From: Flavisphingopyxis soli
GTDB lineage: Bacteria; Pseudomonadota; Alphaproteobacteria; Sphingomonadales; Sphingomonadaceae
Assembly: GCF_007995095.1 (NCBI RefSeq)
Contig: NZ_VOPY01000002.1
Coordinates: 558,001 to 622,000, forward strand
Length of the DNA stretch: 64,000 nt
Direction: 5' to 3'
Shown: one piece after another, positions 47,241 through 55,776 of the stretch
Layout: each line of letters starts with the position of its first letter
Numbering within the stretch: position 1 is the first letter of the stretch
The notes under the pieces: model-generated
What the model was told of the DNA's origin: nothing
Database searches by the model: none
What the model saw: the letters and a program-made list of their open reading frames with translations, nothing else
Position numbers and translations under genes: made by a program

Positions 47241-48608
47241 ATGCGCAAAGCATTCCTTCCGACCAGCTTGGCGGCTGTTGTCCTGGCGGGTTGTGCGCCG
47301 ACCTTGGCCGATGCTCCTGCGGGTGTTGCAGTTGCACCGCCGCTCGAATGGCGCACGCAGCTCGCCGCAACGGCTCCGGTCGAGGCGCAATGGTGGGAGG
47401 GATTCGGCGATCCGGAACTGACCCGCCTGGTTGAGCGAGCGCGCAACAACAATCCGGATGTCATGATTGCCGCGGCACGGATCGAGGAAGCGCGCGCGAC
47501 CGAACGCGGTTCGCGGGCGCTGTTACTGCCCTCGCTGGCTGCAGGCGCCGAGGGCGGCGTCCGCCGCGAGGTATCGCCGTTCGGCAAGGGTCAGGAATCG
47601 ATCGTCGCGCAGCCCACCTTCCGCGCCTCGTATGAGCTCGATCTGTTCGGCAAGAACCGCGCCCGGATCGATGCCGCCGAAGCCGGCGTGGCGGCCAGCG
47701 AGGCCGCCCGGGAAGCGACGCGACTGTCGGTCACCGCGGCCACCGCGAGCGGCTATGTGACGCTGCTGGCGCTCGACGCGCGGCTCGATGTAATCAAGGC
47801 GACGCTGCAGTCGCGGCGTGACGCGCTCAAATTCGCGCGCGACCGGGCCGAGGTCGGATATACTTCGCAGCTAGAATTGCGCCAGGCAGAGGCCGAATAT
47901 CAGGCAACCGCGCAACTGGTGCCGCAGATCGAGGCGCAGATTGCGCGTCAGGAGAACGCGCTGTCGGTCCTTACGGGCGAATTGCCGCAAGCGATCAGCC
48001 GTGGCGGCACGCTGGCCGATTTGAGGCAAACCGCTGCGCCCGTCATCCTTCCGTCGCAGCTGCTCCGGCGGCGGCCAGACATTGCCGCAGCCGAATATCG
48101 CATCGCGGCCTCGGATGCGCAGATGCGCGCGGCGCGCGCGCAGTTCCTGCCATCGATCAACCTGGGTGCGAGCGCTGGACTGGCCCTGTCGGACCTCCTC
48201 CCCAACCCGATCTCGGTCTGGTCGCTGGGGGCGAGTGTGCTGGCCCCGATCTTCCAGGGCGGCCGGCTTGAAGCGCAGCTCGATGGAGCCACCGCACAGC
48301 GCGACCAGGCCGCATGGGCCTATCGCTCGACCGTCCTCAATGCGTTTCGCGAAGTCGAGGATCGCCTGGTCGTCCTTTCGCGGCTCGATCAACAGGACGT
48401 TGCGCTGTCGGCGCAGCGCGCCGCCGTGGCAGATGCGCTCCGTCATGCCCGCAATCGCTACCGCGCCGGTTACACGCCCTATATCGAACAGGTCGATGCG
48501 CAGCGCGCCTTGCTCGGTGTCGAACTGTCGCTCGTCCAGCTGCGTGCAGATCGATTGACGACGCTGATCGGGCTGTATCAGGCGGCAGGCGGAGCGCCGG
48601 TCCCATAG
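47241..48608 (+). CDS. NodT-family outer-membrane efflux lipoprotein
   Basis: 455-residue TolC-like channel. The signal ends in lipobox LAGC (C18), and then two outer-membrane efflux repeats follow, with PTFRASYELDLFGKNR, YTSQLELRQAE and LLRRRPDIAAAEYR, which are characteristic of the NodT/OprM group. It is the last gene of the TetR-MFS-HlyD-NodT operon, 5 bases after the adaptor. Confidence 0.93.
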   Translation: MRKAFLPTSLAAVVLAGCAPTLADAPAGVAVAPPLEWRTQLAATAPVEAQWWEGFGDPELTRLVERARNNNPDVMIAAARIEEARATERGSRALLLPSLAAGAEGGVRREVSPFGKGQESIVAQPTFRASYELDLFGKNRARIDAAEAGVAASEAAREATRLSVTAATASGYVTLLALDARLDVIKATLQSRRDALKFARDRAEVGYTSQLELRQAEAEYQATAQLVPQIEAQIARQENALSVLTGELPQAISRGGTLADLRQTAAPVILPSQLLRRRPDIAAAEYRIAASDAQMRAARAQFLPSINLGASAGLALSDLLPNPISVWSLGASVLAPIFQGGRLEAQLDGATAQRDQAAWAYRSTVLNAFREVEDRLVVLSRLDQQDVALSAQRAAVADALRHARNRYRAGYTPYIEQVDAQRALLGVELSLVQLRADRLTTLIGLYQAAGGAPVP

Positions 48609-48701
48609 GATCCACCACCAGCCGCCCTCGATCCGAATAAAGTGCGGACACATCGCGCCAACCATGCATTGTAAACCATAAGTGCAATGCAGGAGGCGAA
48701 T

Positions 48702-49340
48702 GTGAAGATATTGGTGGCAGGTGCGGCCGGAGCGGTCGGAAACATGCTGGTGAGCGATCTGGTCGAAGCCGGACACGAGGTGACCGGACTCGTCCATTCG
48801 CAGGACAAGATATCGTGCGTCGAGCAAGCGGGCGGCCGCGCAATCGTCGCCGATGTCACCGCGCCGGACACGCTTGCACAGCCCCTATCCAACATGGACG
48901 TCGTGATTTTCGCCGCCGGATCGGGCGGCAAGGCGGTCGAAGCGGTCGACCGCGATGGTGCGATCAACCTTATCGACGCCGCGGTAAACGAAGGCGTCGA
49001 CAGGTTCGTCATGCTGAGTTCGATGTCGGCCGATACGCCCGAAAACGGTCCCGACGAGCTCAAATCGTATCTAGAGGCGAAACAGGCGGCAGACCGCCAT
49101 CTCGAACGCAGCGGCCTCACCTACGTCATCGTCCGTCCCGCGGCGTTGACCGACGAGAAGGGAAGGGGGCACATCCGCGTAGGACACGACCTAGAAGCCA
49201 AGGATGCGCAGATCACGCGCGCGGACGTCGCCAAAACCCTCGCGATCGTCAGCACAGCGACAGGCGTGAAAAATTCGACGTTTGAAATCATCGAAGGCGA
49301 CCTCACAATCCGCGAAGCGATCGAGTGTATTCAAGCATAG
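48702..49340 (+). CDS. NAD(P)H-binding atypical short-chain dehydrogenase
   Basis: 212-residue Rossmann protein (SDR_a5/YwnB-like) with ILVAGAAGAVGNMLV, FAAGSGGKAVEAVD, VMLSSMSAD and YVIVRPAALTDEKG. The classical YxxxK is replaced by YLEAKQAAD, as is normal for this group. GTG 48702 has an ideal AGGAGG a few bases upstream and was preferred to the ATG at 48687. Substrate unknown; it is a separate unit from the efflux operon. Confidence 0.85.
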   Translation: MKILVAGAAGAVGNMLVSDLVEAGHEVTGLVHSQDKISCVEQAGGRAIVADVTAPDTLAQPLSNMDVVIFAAGSGGKAVEAVDRDGAINLIDAAVNEGVDRFVMLSSMSADTPENGPDELKSYLEAKQAADRHLERSGLTYVIVRPAALTDEKGRGHIRVGHDLEAKDAQITRADVAKTLAIVSTATGVKNSTFEIIEGDLTIREAIECIQA

Positions 49341-49590
49341 TAAAAGGTCGCTGGCGGACAGGGTGAGAACCGAAAATATCGATTAACTAGTTGATTCTGA
49401 ACGTGATTCGTTAGCGCATAAGAGTGAAAACCCCCATCCATGCCCCTAGTTCAACGCCAACCATGGAGCGTCTGCTTTGCGCCCAATCTCGGTCATTCGC
49501 CTCCGCCGATTTGACCCCCGGAAGCCGAAGATCCTTCCCGACACCCGGCGTTGCCACCAGCTCGTCTGGTGCAGGCGCTCAGTCGCTGAA

Positions 49591-49617
49591 GCCGGTGATC
49601 GAACCATATCGTTGCCG
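49591..49617 (+). repeat. 27-bp perfect direct repeat, copy A
   Basis: Begins GCCGGTGATCGAACC and ends TTGCCG. Identical over 27 bases, in the same orientation, to 56775-56801 inside the STN-TonB receptor gene. It lies outside any intact gene, three bases before the ATG of a broken frame. Confidence 0.85.
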
Positions 49618-49619
49618 GG

Positions 49620-49919
49620 ATGAGCGACGCTGAGCTTCCCACGATTGACGACTTTCTCGCGTAACGCGACTCGAAACGCGACGACGCCGCGGAACGTGCC
49701 AAACACGAAGCAGGGGCACTCGTCGCATCGCACGCGGCGAAGGGCGTGGTGCGTTCGGGCGCGACGCTGAAGACGCTGGCGACCATCATCGAGGATCGTT
49801 TCGAGTAGGCGTTGAACGAGACATTAGACGCACTGTGCCGCATGCGCGCGGTATCGGGCGCGGCAGGCGGAATATGTGTCGATTGGGGACCGCCGGGAAT
49901 TGGACGAGCTGCGAGATAA
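49620..49919 (+). pseudogene. Interrupted reading frame, unidentified
   Basis: From ATG 49620 the frame reads about 100 codons with in-frame stops at 49662 (TAA) and 49806 (TAG) and ends at 49917. The translated pieces, such as ERAKHEAGALVASHAAKG, GATLKTLATIIEDRFE and ALNETLDALCRM, have the composition of a helical, Ala-rich bacterial protein. A plausible continuation (GDRRELDELRDKR) lies in another frame, suggesting a frameshift as well. I do not recognise the parent family. Confidence 0.4.
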
Positions 49920-49974
49920 GCGGACATATATCCCAGCGTGCATGCGATCTTCTGTACGAGCCCTGCAGCGAGCT

Positions 49975-50838
49975 TTATTGCCACCACACACGGCGGGTCG
50001 GGAAGTCGATCAACAGCCGGTAGTGCCCGAGATAGTCGGCACCGATGATCATCGCTGGCTCATCCCCAAGACCAAACGCGTCAAATACGGGAAGATCAGC
50101 GATACGAATCGGCGCATCGCTAAGTTCCTGGCCTAGCAGCCGTATTGTCCGGGTCCGGCCTGGGCGCAGCGATGAAGATGTGTTCGTGGCCCCCTGCACC
50201 ATAATAGCGGCACGGGCGTCATCATTCTTCACTTTCGCCAGATTGGCAAACTTTGTGTTGATGCGGGACTCGCGCGCGCCTGTGTCGATAATGCCCCAGC
50301 CGGCCACCCCATTGACCTTCACGGGAACGGCAAGCAGACCACCGGTAAGGATGCGGGCGGATACCGGCTCTCCTTGCGATGCGATCAGCTGTTCGGCTTC
50401 GACCCCGTCGAGCAGAGACAGACGAGCGGCGGACAGATCAAAATCGACAAGATAGCGTCCCATGATGTCCAGCCCTATGATCCCCGCCATCACCGCACCA
50501 TCGGGACGGTCAGGCAATTCGCTCGCAACGACAGGCCCAAACGTCCTGCCGTCCACCTCAAGCCGCGCGATGCGACGGAGTGGCAAGGAAGCGGCGCCGG
50601 TCTGACCCACGACTTCCTCCCGTCCGGCTGATTCAAGCTTTGCTTCGCTGGAGAAGCGCGAATAAACCGCCGATCCCTCGGCCCCTGTATCGAACACGAA
50701 TAGATGCTGGTCGCCGCCGTTTATCCGGACCGGCACCACAACATGGCCGCTCCCCGAAAAGCTCAGAGGTATCTCGGCTGCGACCGCCGTGGCCATGGCC
50801 GCAGCGACCACCGCAGCAAGGAATGTCCGGTTTTGCAT
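49975..50838 (-). CDS. Periplasmic retropepsin-like aspartic protease, two DTG motifs
   Basis: 287-residue protein with signal peptide (AAVVAAAMATAVAA, cleavage near residue 21). Two homologous halves each carry the aspartic-protease motif: FVFDTGAEGS (D50) and GIIDTGARES (D185). Each half is followed by the hydrophobic flap and psi-loop elements IIGLDIMGRY and IIGADYLGHY. A single chain with both aspartates could form a pseudodimeric active site. An AAAGGAATAAC ribosome site precedes ATG 50838. Substrate unknown. It follows degenerate frames downstream of the FMO gene on the same strand. Confidence 0.85.
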   Translation of the reverse strand: MQNRTFLAAVVAAAMATAVAAEIPLSFSGSGHVVVPVRINGGDQHLFVFDTGAEGSAVYSRFSSEAKLESAGREEVVGQTGAASLPLRRIARLEVDGRTFGPVVASELPDRPDGAVMAGIIGLDIMGRYLVDFDLSAARLSLLDGVEAEQLIASQGEPVSARILTGGLLAVPVKVNGVAGWGIIDTGARESRINTKFANLAKVKNDDARAAIMVQGATNTSSSLRPGRTRTIRLLGQELSDAPIRIADLPVFDAFGLGDEPAMIIGADYLGHYRLLIDFPTRRVWWQ

Positions 50839-50857
50839 GTTATTCCTTTCCTGTTTT

Positions 50858-51255
50858 CTAGCGGCGCTCGAAGAAATCGACCGCCGCATGCGCCGCCTTG
50901 TCATAGGTGTCGGGCGACACTCGCGACACCGCAACTCCGCGAAATCGCCGCTTCGCTGTTCGCCATATAATCGGCATGGTATCCGAACGCGTTTGCACAA
51001 TATGTGCCGCTCGGCATCGCGGTCGCCGCCCCTGTGGTGGAAGAAGTTATAAATTTTCATCCATCCATAGCCGACACAGGCAGTAAGTGAGTGGAGCCAA
51101 TCGACGTTTCCGCCATGCTCGACCGCGATACGGCTGGTCCGGGTCCCGCTAAATCCGGTTCTAGCGAGGGCGAGCGGCCGTCCGACCTTGTTGCGCGCGG
51201 TGCCGACATTGGGCGCTGTTGCGCTGGGCCCAGCGAAAAGAAGGTGCAGCTTCAT
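50858..51255 (-). pseudogene. Possible frameshifted small secreted protein gene
   Basis: ATG 51255 follows GGAG and begins MKLHLLFAG, like a signal sequence. Natural-looking peptide pieces then appear in successive frames: a stretch to KIYNFF, then SGTYCANAFGYHADYMANSE, then DTYDKAAHAAVDFFERR ending at a TAG at 50858. Two frameshifts would be needed to join them. It might instead be chance. It lies in line between the FMO gene and the aspartic protease. Confidence 0.3.
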
Positions 51256-51489
51256 TCGAGTCTCCGTTCGTCAGATCAAGAGATAGCGGCTGGGCGTTGC
51301 GCCTCTTGTGGCCGAATTCGGGGCGATTGCCGGCGAGCTGGCCGAAGTCTGTGAAATCTGAAAGTTGCTCTGGAGCTCACCTTGTGGAGGGGTCGGACCG
51401 ACCGTCATGACCAGCGCCAACCCAGCCAGACTGGCGATCAGGTGAACGCCATTCGCGCCGCCAGTTTTTCCTGCCTGGTCATTTTTCCG
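51256..51489 (-). other. Gap downstream of the FMO gene with a short open frame
   Basis: On the minus strand, directly after the FMO stop and in the same frame, about 70 codons are open to a TGA near 51270. They include a hydrophobic stretch (HLIASLAGLALVMTVG) and a polar tail (QSNFQISQTSASSPAIAP). The only ATG is within the hydrophobic part and there is no ribosome site, so I list it as a possible remnant rather than a gene. Confidence 0.3.
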
Positions 51490-53016
51490 TTAAAGAAGAG
51501 AGGCTTCTCCAAGAGCATCGAGCTGGGCCACTTCCTCAGGCGTGAAGGTGCCACTCTCAAGTCCGCAAATATCCTTTGCCAGCGCAGCCACGCGGGCTGG
51601 GGCTTCTGCAAGGGCATCAGGCCCTTGCAGGCGGAAACTCTCGGGAACCATTGGGCCGAACAGCAAAGCTCGGGCCAACTTAGGAAATTGGTGGAGGTCG
51701 GGTTCTAGCCCCGCCCGACGCGCGAACGATATCGCGGTGGCGTTCATCATCGGTTCCGCGCCCATCAAGCGCTGCTCCTTCGCTTGCGCGATCCCGACGG
51801 TCATTTCACAGTCGGAAGGGAGACCAACTTCCCCCGCGATCACACGGGAAATCCACCGCGCCTGCAACTCCAGCACCGGTAACTTCGGCCCGACCAGATT
51901 ATAGAGGCCCAGACAGGCCAAGCCCGGCGCGGCCGGGTGGAACGTGGCACCACAAAGGTCCAGGCCACCGTCGTCTGCAAGGATCGATTGGGCCAGTGCC
52001 GGATCGAGCATACGCAGATCAGGGCGAAAGCCGGTTCCCAGCACAATGCCGTCCACTCGGCGACTTGTCCCGTCCGCAAAGGTTACGCGGTCATCGGTGA
52101 CGGACTCGATCCATGGTGCGACCGCGATGCGCCCTTCTGCAACCGCGGGGAGGAACCCTTGTGATTGCGTAATCCCGGCACGCATCACATCGAGGTCGGA
52201 CTTGCGGGCACCATAGCGTTCAGGCGATCCCGCCAATCCGTCGATCACACCAGACAATGTCTGCGCCATGACCTCCAGCGGCAGCCTTTCGCCGGAAAAT
52301 GCGGCCGCGCGGGTCATCAACAGGGCTTCCATTGGGATACCCGCAGCCAATTTGGGCAGCACGTAACGTTGGCGGCGATAGCATGAGATCACCTCGCGAG
52401 CCTCGTTCCAGGCAAGATCGGAAGCGATTTCCAACGCACTGACCGAACAGCCGGCGACGAGCACGCTGCGCCCGCGATACCGATCAGCGCCGCGATATTG
52501 CGCGCTGTGTATGACGCCAAGTCCGCCTGAGAAACTACCAAGGCCTTCGACTTCGGGGACCTGTGGACGCGCTTCGTGGCCGGATGCAATCACCACCCAA
52601 TCAAAGGTCTCGCGTCGGTCGCCTTCTCCGGTTACGCTGGTGACTGTCCACTGAGCGCCTTCTTTGCAAATGCTGCGCACGGCGGTAGAAACCCGCATGA
52701 ACACATGCAGCCCGAACCGGTCGCAATAGCGGTCGAGGTACTGAAGCATGTCGTCGCGGCGAGGATAAAGCGGGACTTCCTCTGCATGGCTGAGGTCGGA
52801 AAACCGGCTGAATTCGCGGCTGGTGTTGGTTCGTAAGCTTGGCCACGTGGCGCTGGTGCGGCACTCGCCGTTCCACTGTCCGCCGAGCGAGGCCGAGGCT
52901 TCGAATACCGTAGGGTAGCAGCCGTGGCGAAGAAGCCAGCGCGCGGCGACGATGCCGCCCGGTCCTGCTCCGATAACAGCGACCTTCGGGCCATCAAGGT
53001 TGCAATTGAGGTTCAT
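51490..53016 (-). CDS. FAD-dependent monooxygenase (flavin-containing monooxygenase-like)
   Basis: 508-residue flavoprotein. It has the FAD motif VAVIGAGPGGIVAARWL (residues 12-28), GGQWNGECRTSATWPSLRTN as in FMOs, the identifying region FSGGLGVIHSAQY (a variant of FxGxxxHxxxY with two extra residues) and an NADPH motif VLVAGCSVSALEIA. VLGTGFRPDL closes the second Rossmann part. ATG 53016 has GGAG six bases upstream; a GTG at 53028 is in frame. It would hydroxylate a small N- or S-containing or Baeyer-Villiger substrate. It is divergent from the two PNPOx genes. Confidence 0.88.
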   Translation of the reverse strand: MNLNCNLDGPKVAVIGAGPGGIVAARWLLRHGCYPTVFEASASLGGQWNGECRTSATWPSLRTNTSREFSRFSDLSHAEEVPLYPRRDDMLQYLDRYCDRFGLHVFMRVSTAVRSICKEGAQWTVTSVTGEGDRRETFDWVVIASGHEARPQVPEVEGLGSFSGGLGVIHSAQYRGADRYRGRSVLVAGCSVSALEIASDLAWNEAREVISCYRRQRYVLPKLAAGIPMEALLMTRAAAFSGERLPLEVMAQTLSGVIDGLAGSPERYGARKSDLDVMRAGITQSQGFLPAVAEGRIAVAPWIESVTDDRVTFADGTSRRVDGIVLGTGFRPDLRMLDPALAQSILADDGGLDLCGATFHPAAPGLACLGLYNLVGPKLPVLELQARWISRVIAGEVGLPSDCEMTVGIAQAKEQRLMGAEPMMNATAISFARRAGLEPDLHQFPKLARALLFGPMVPESFRLQGPDALAEAPARVAALAKDICGLESGTFTPEEVAQLDALGEASLL

Positions 53017-53079
53017 TTCCAACTCCACTAGAACGTGTTGAAGGATTAGGAGGGGATGCGTCCGGGCGCTTCCTAAATG

Positions 53080-53092
53080 GCTGCTAAGCAGC
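53080..53092. promoter_or_regulatory. Palindrome in the FMO/PNPOx divergent promoter region
   Basis: GCTGCT and AGCAGC are perfect 6-bp arms around one A, in the middle of the 120-base gap between the divergent genes. An imperfect pair GATTAGGA/TCCTAAAT (53044-53078) overlaps the same region. Position and symmetry suggest an operator shared by both directions. Confidence 0.35.
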
Positions 53093-53136
53093 GGCTCGCG
53101 GTACTAAAAAAAACCTAAGTGCGCACTGGAGACTTC

Positions 53137-53592
53137 GTGGACGAGCAGCTCATCGAATTTATCCAGAGCGGGATCATGATGGTTATCGGAACCTGCGACG
53201 ACGGAGGAGAGCTGGCGATAGCGCGCGGCGTTGGTGCGCGGGTAGTGGATGCAGAAGCCGGGTTGCTGAGGGTCGTGTATTCCAGTTCACACTGGCCAAG
53301 GATTGCCGACCATCTGCAGGGTGGAGGCGTGGCAGCGCTAACCTGTTCGCGACCGACAGACTACATGACTTACCAGTTCAAAGGTGTGGCTCATGTCGTG
53401 ATTCCGGACGAAGACGACCTTTCTGCCAACACCGCCTACCATAAACTCGTCGCAACAAACCTGCCGGTGACCGGCATCGACCCAGACCATGTGGCAATCT
53501 GGCTCGACAGCGATTGTCCCATGACCGTTCAATTCAAGATCAAGGAGATGTATGTCCAGACGCCGGGGCCGCGAGCAGGCGTGAAGGTATGA
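53137..53592 (+). CDS. Pyridoxamine 5'-phosphate oxidase-fold protein
   Basis: About 151 residues of split-barrel fold: MMVIGTCDDGGELAIARGVGA at the start, VVYSSSHWPRIADHL and AALTCSRPTDYMTYQFKG in the middle. Such proteins bind FMN, F420 or haem and are rarely true PNP oxidases. GTG 53137 has GGAG at the right distance; GTG 53119 is the alternative. The stop overlaps the start of the next gene as ATGA, so the two are translated together. Confidence 0.8.
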   Translation: MDEQLIEFIQSGIMMVIGTCDDGGELAIARGVGARVVDAEAGLLRVVYSSSHWPRIADHLQGGGVAALTCSRPTDYMTYQFKGVAHVVIPDEDDLSANTAYHKLVATNLPVTGIDPDHVAIWLDSDCPMTVQFKIKEMYVQTPGPRAGVKV

Positions 53593-54902
53593 CGATCCCG
53601 CTTTCCCAGCTCGAGGCCTGCTTTGCAGGTGTGGTACCTTCAATCATCGCGACGCGGTCTGCCGAAGGCGTGCCCAACATCTCTTATCTCTCGCAGGTCG
53701 TCATGGTCGACGACCGGCACATTGCCCTGACCAACCAGTTCCTTTCCAAGACAGCGGCCAATATCCGCTCCAATCCTGTCGCGGCGCTTATGATTGTCGA
53801 CGGTCGCACTGGTCGGCAATACGCACTCGACATCGTCTGGCGGCGTTCGGACGATCGCGGCCCGCTGTTCGATCGGGTCGAGCGCGATTTGACCGCGCAT
53901 AGTGCGCAGGTGGGCATGGCGGACATCATGCGGTTGCGCGCCCTCGAAGTCTTCGAAGTTCTGGAAGTGCGCGCATGTGAGGCAGGCACGAACGCGTCAG
54001 ACGCTTCACAGATCCCGGTTGCCCTCCTTGCCGAAAAGTCCCGCGTCCTTGCCATGGCGCAAGGCACCGAGGAGTTCCTCGATCGGTTGCTGGAAGTTGC
54101 CGCAACACTTGCGCAAGCTGATCGCGCTATGATTCTTCTGGTCGAACAGAAGCGCAAGGTTCTGGTCGTGATGGGGAGCCTCGGTTACCAAACCTCGGGG
54201 GTCGGGTCGGAAGTTGTTGCGGGTGATGGATTGATTGGCCAGGCTGCCGCCAACCGGGAGACGACGCGGATCAGTGATATCAGCCGCATCCACCGATTGT
54301 CTCATGCGGTGGTTTCCCACACTCATAGCGAAGCAAGCTTGCGGGAAATTGCATTTCCGCGCTTCAACGGTGCCATCAGCCAGGTCGCCGTGCCTTTGAT
54401 TTCTAGTGACGAGGTCACCGGCGTGCTGTTCCTGGAATCGTCCCGGCGATACGCCTTCGACATGCCATGTTGCTCGGTTCTTGAAACGCTCGCAAATCAC
54501 GCGGCCTCTGGCTTGCGGCACGAGCTCCACGGGGACGAGGAGCAAGGCGTAGCGGTTTCGCTCGCCCCGGCGCTGCCAGAACGCGCCCTCGACATCGCGT
54601 TCTATGATTATGACGGCAGCATTTTCATCGCGAATGAGTACGCCATCAAGGGCGTTGCCGGGCGGCTCCTACTTTATATGCTTGAAAAGGCTGCCGAGGA
54701 GGGACGGCGCGACTTCACCAACCGGGAAATCCGCCTCGCGCCCGATTTGAGGCTTCCGGACTTCAAGGACAACCTCGAGACGCGCCTGCTTTTGCTCAAA
54801 CGCCGGCTGCAAGAGCGGGAGTTCGGCGTGAAAGTTGTATCCGCCGGTCGAGGCCGGTTGGAGCTTACCCTTGAAGGAATTCCCAGAATTTCAAGGATGT
54901 GA
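53589..54902 (+). CDS. PNPOx-GAF protein with C-terminal winged-helix-like domain
   Basis: 437-residue multidomain protein. Residues 1-130 are a PNPOx split barrel (IIATRSAEGVPNISYLSQ, LTNQFLSKTAANI). Residues about 160-312 are a GAF domain (LLEVAATLAQADRAMILLV, GDGLIGQAAANRETTRISD, VPLISSDEVTGVLFLES). Residues about 335-437 look like a small alpha/beta or winged-helix unit (GVAGRLLLYMLEKAAEEGR, DNLETRLLLLKRRLQE). A flavin- or redox-binding module attached to a ligand sensor suggests a cytoplasmic sensor or regulator. It follows another PNPOx gene with ATGA overlap and is divergent from an FMO. I know no name for this architecture. Confidence 0.8.
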   Translation: MTIPLSQLEACFAGVVPSIIATRSAEGVPNISYLSQVVMVDDRHIALTNQFLSKTAANIRSNPVAALMIVDGRTGRQYALDIVWRRSDDRGPLFDRVERDLTAHSAQVGMADIMRLRALEVFEVLEVRACEAGTNASDASQIPVALLAEKSRVLAMAQGTEEFLDRLLEVAATLAQADRAMILLVEQKRKVLVVMGSLGYQTSGVGSEVVAGDGLIGQAAANRETTRISDISRIHRLSHAVVSHTHSEASLREIAFPRFNGAISQVAVPLISSDEVTGVLFLESSRRYAFDMPCCSVLETLANHAASGLRHELHGDEEQGVAVSLAPALPERALDIAFYDYDGSIFIANEYAIKGVAGRLLLYMLEKAAEEGRRDFTNREIRLAPDLRLPDFKDNLETRLLLLKRRLQEREFGVKVVSAGRGRLELTLEGIPRISRM

Positions 54903-55227
54903 AGATGTCGATGTCCTCCGCTGGACGGGGGGCAATCAGACATGCCTGGCATTAGCTGGAGAATAGCTAAACCTGTCCGTGCTTTCGAGATACTTCCAAT
55001 GTCGGCTCTTGGGCTTGCCTGGCAATTCCTCGAATGTCCGGAATTGGGCGCAAAGCAGAAGTTGAGCCGCTCAAGCTCGGGGTACATCCTCCAGCAGAGT
55101 AACGCTAAAATTTTTGATGAAGGGGTTTGAATCGCGTTCTCATGATGTGATATTAGCGACGCTTGCGCTACGCTTGGTCGCAGATCGTTAGCGGCAGCGA
55201 GAATCCTGAAATGTCAGCTGCTCGATT
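54903..55227. other. 325-base gap before the ECF sigma gene
   Basis: A 62-codon plus-strand frame (54942-55130) has no recognisable similarity, odd composition and no ribosome site, so it is not called. The second half is AT-richer and holds a candidate promoter for the sigma-factor gene (TTGAAT at 55127 with a GATATT at 55149). Nothing else is evident. Confidence 0.4.
55127..55154 (+). promoter_or_regulatory. Candidate promoter upstream of the ECF sigma gene
   Basis: TTGAAT (55127-55132), 16 bases, GATATT (55149-55154): four of six consensus matches in each box, about 75 bases ahead of the sigma-factor ATG. Weak evidence on its own. Confidence 0.3.
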
Positions 55228-55737
55228 ATGGATCAACCCGACCACAAATCCGGACTAGAGGTGGTCTTTTTAGAAAATCGGACTCGGATAATTCGATTTT
55301 TGCGGGCTCGCGGCGCTGATGATCCGGAGGATCTCGTCCAGGAAATCTGGGTTCGTGTGAAAGAGGCTAGCATCGGACCGGTTGGCGCTCCGATCGCCTA
55401 CCTTTACCGTATTGCAAACCGGTTGATGATCGATCGTTACCGCGCCGACCAGACAGCCAAGAAGCGCGACACAGACTGGCACTCGACGACCATCCTCGAA
55501 ACCATGCCGAGCGAGGAAAGCAAGCTCCAGTGGCGTGACGAGGCGACGCGAATCTTGGCGGTCCTAGACCGCCTGGGCCCGCGTGCCAGCACGGTCTTTC
55601 GCCTCCATCGCATTGATGGCCTGTCGCAGAAGTCGGTTGCCATCCAACTCGGGGTCAGCGTGAGCACGGTGGAAAGCGACCTGCGCTCCGCTTATCGGGC
55701 AGTTCACGAATGGAGGGTCCGACGTGACAAGGCGTAA
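55228..55737 (+). CDS. ECF-family RNA polymerase sigma factor, FecI-like
   Basis: 169-residue sigma factor with regions 2 (ADDPEDLVQEIWVRVKEA, YLYRIANRLMIDRYRAD) and 4 (VFRLHRIDGLSQKSVAIQLGVSVSTVESDL) and nothing else. It is followed after 39 bases by a FecR-type anti-sigma gene and then by an STN-domain TonB receptor, the arrangement of cell-surface signalling. It is expected to stay inactive until the receptor signals through FecR, then transcribe receptor and partner genes. Confidence 0.92.
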   Translation: MDQPDHKSGLEVVFLENRTRIIRFLRARGADDPEDLVQEIWVRVKEASIGPVGAPIAYLYRIANRLMIDRYRADQTAKKRDTDWHSTTILETMPSEESKLQWRDEATRILAVLDRLGPRASTVFRLHRIDGLSQKSVAIQLGVSVSTVESDLRSAYRAVHEWRVRRDKA

Positions 55738-55776
55738 CCCGAACGATTCCGTCTATAGCCCATATGGAGACAGATA

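Larger units (their letters stand above)
49341..49974. other. Intergenic region with decayed coding sequence
   Basis: 634 bases without an intact gene. The first 250 bases show no convincing signal. A 27-base exact copy of part of the TonB receptor gene (49591-49617) comes next, then an interrupted reading frame (49620-49919). The region reads as an accumulation of fragments from past rearrangement. Confidence 0.5.

Noticed and set aside
49424-49633. Possible transposase or IS remnant
   Set aside because: No DDE-type motif, no terminal inverted repeats and no target duplication could be seen; described only as unassigned decayed DNA.
54942-55130. 62-codon frame upstream of the ECF sigma factor
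   Set aside because: No ribosome site, no similarity, unlikely composition; the region is better explained as promoter DNA.
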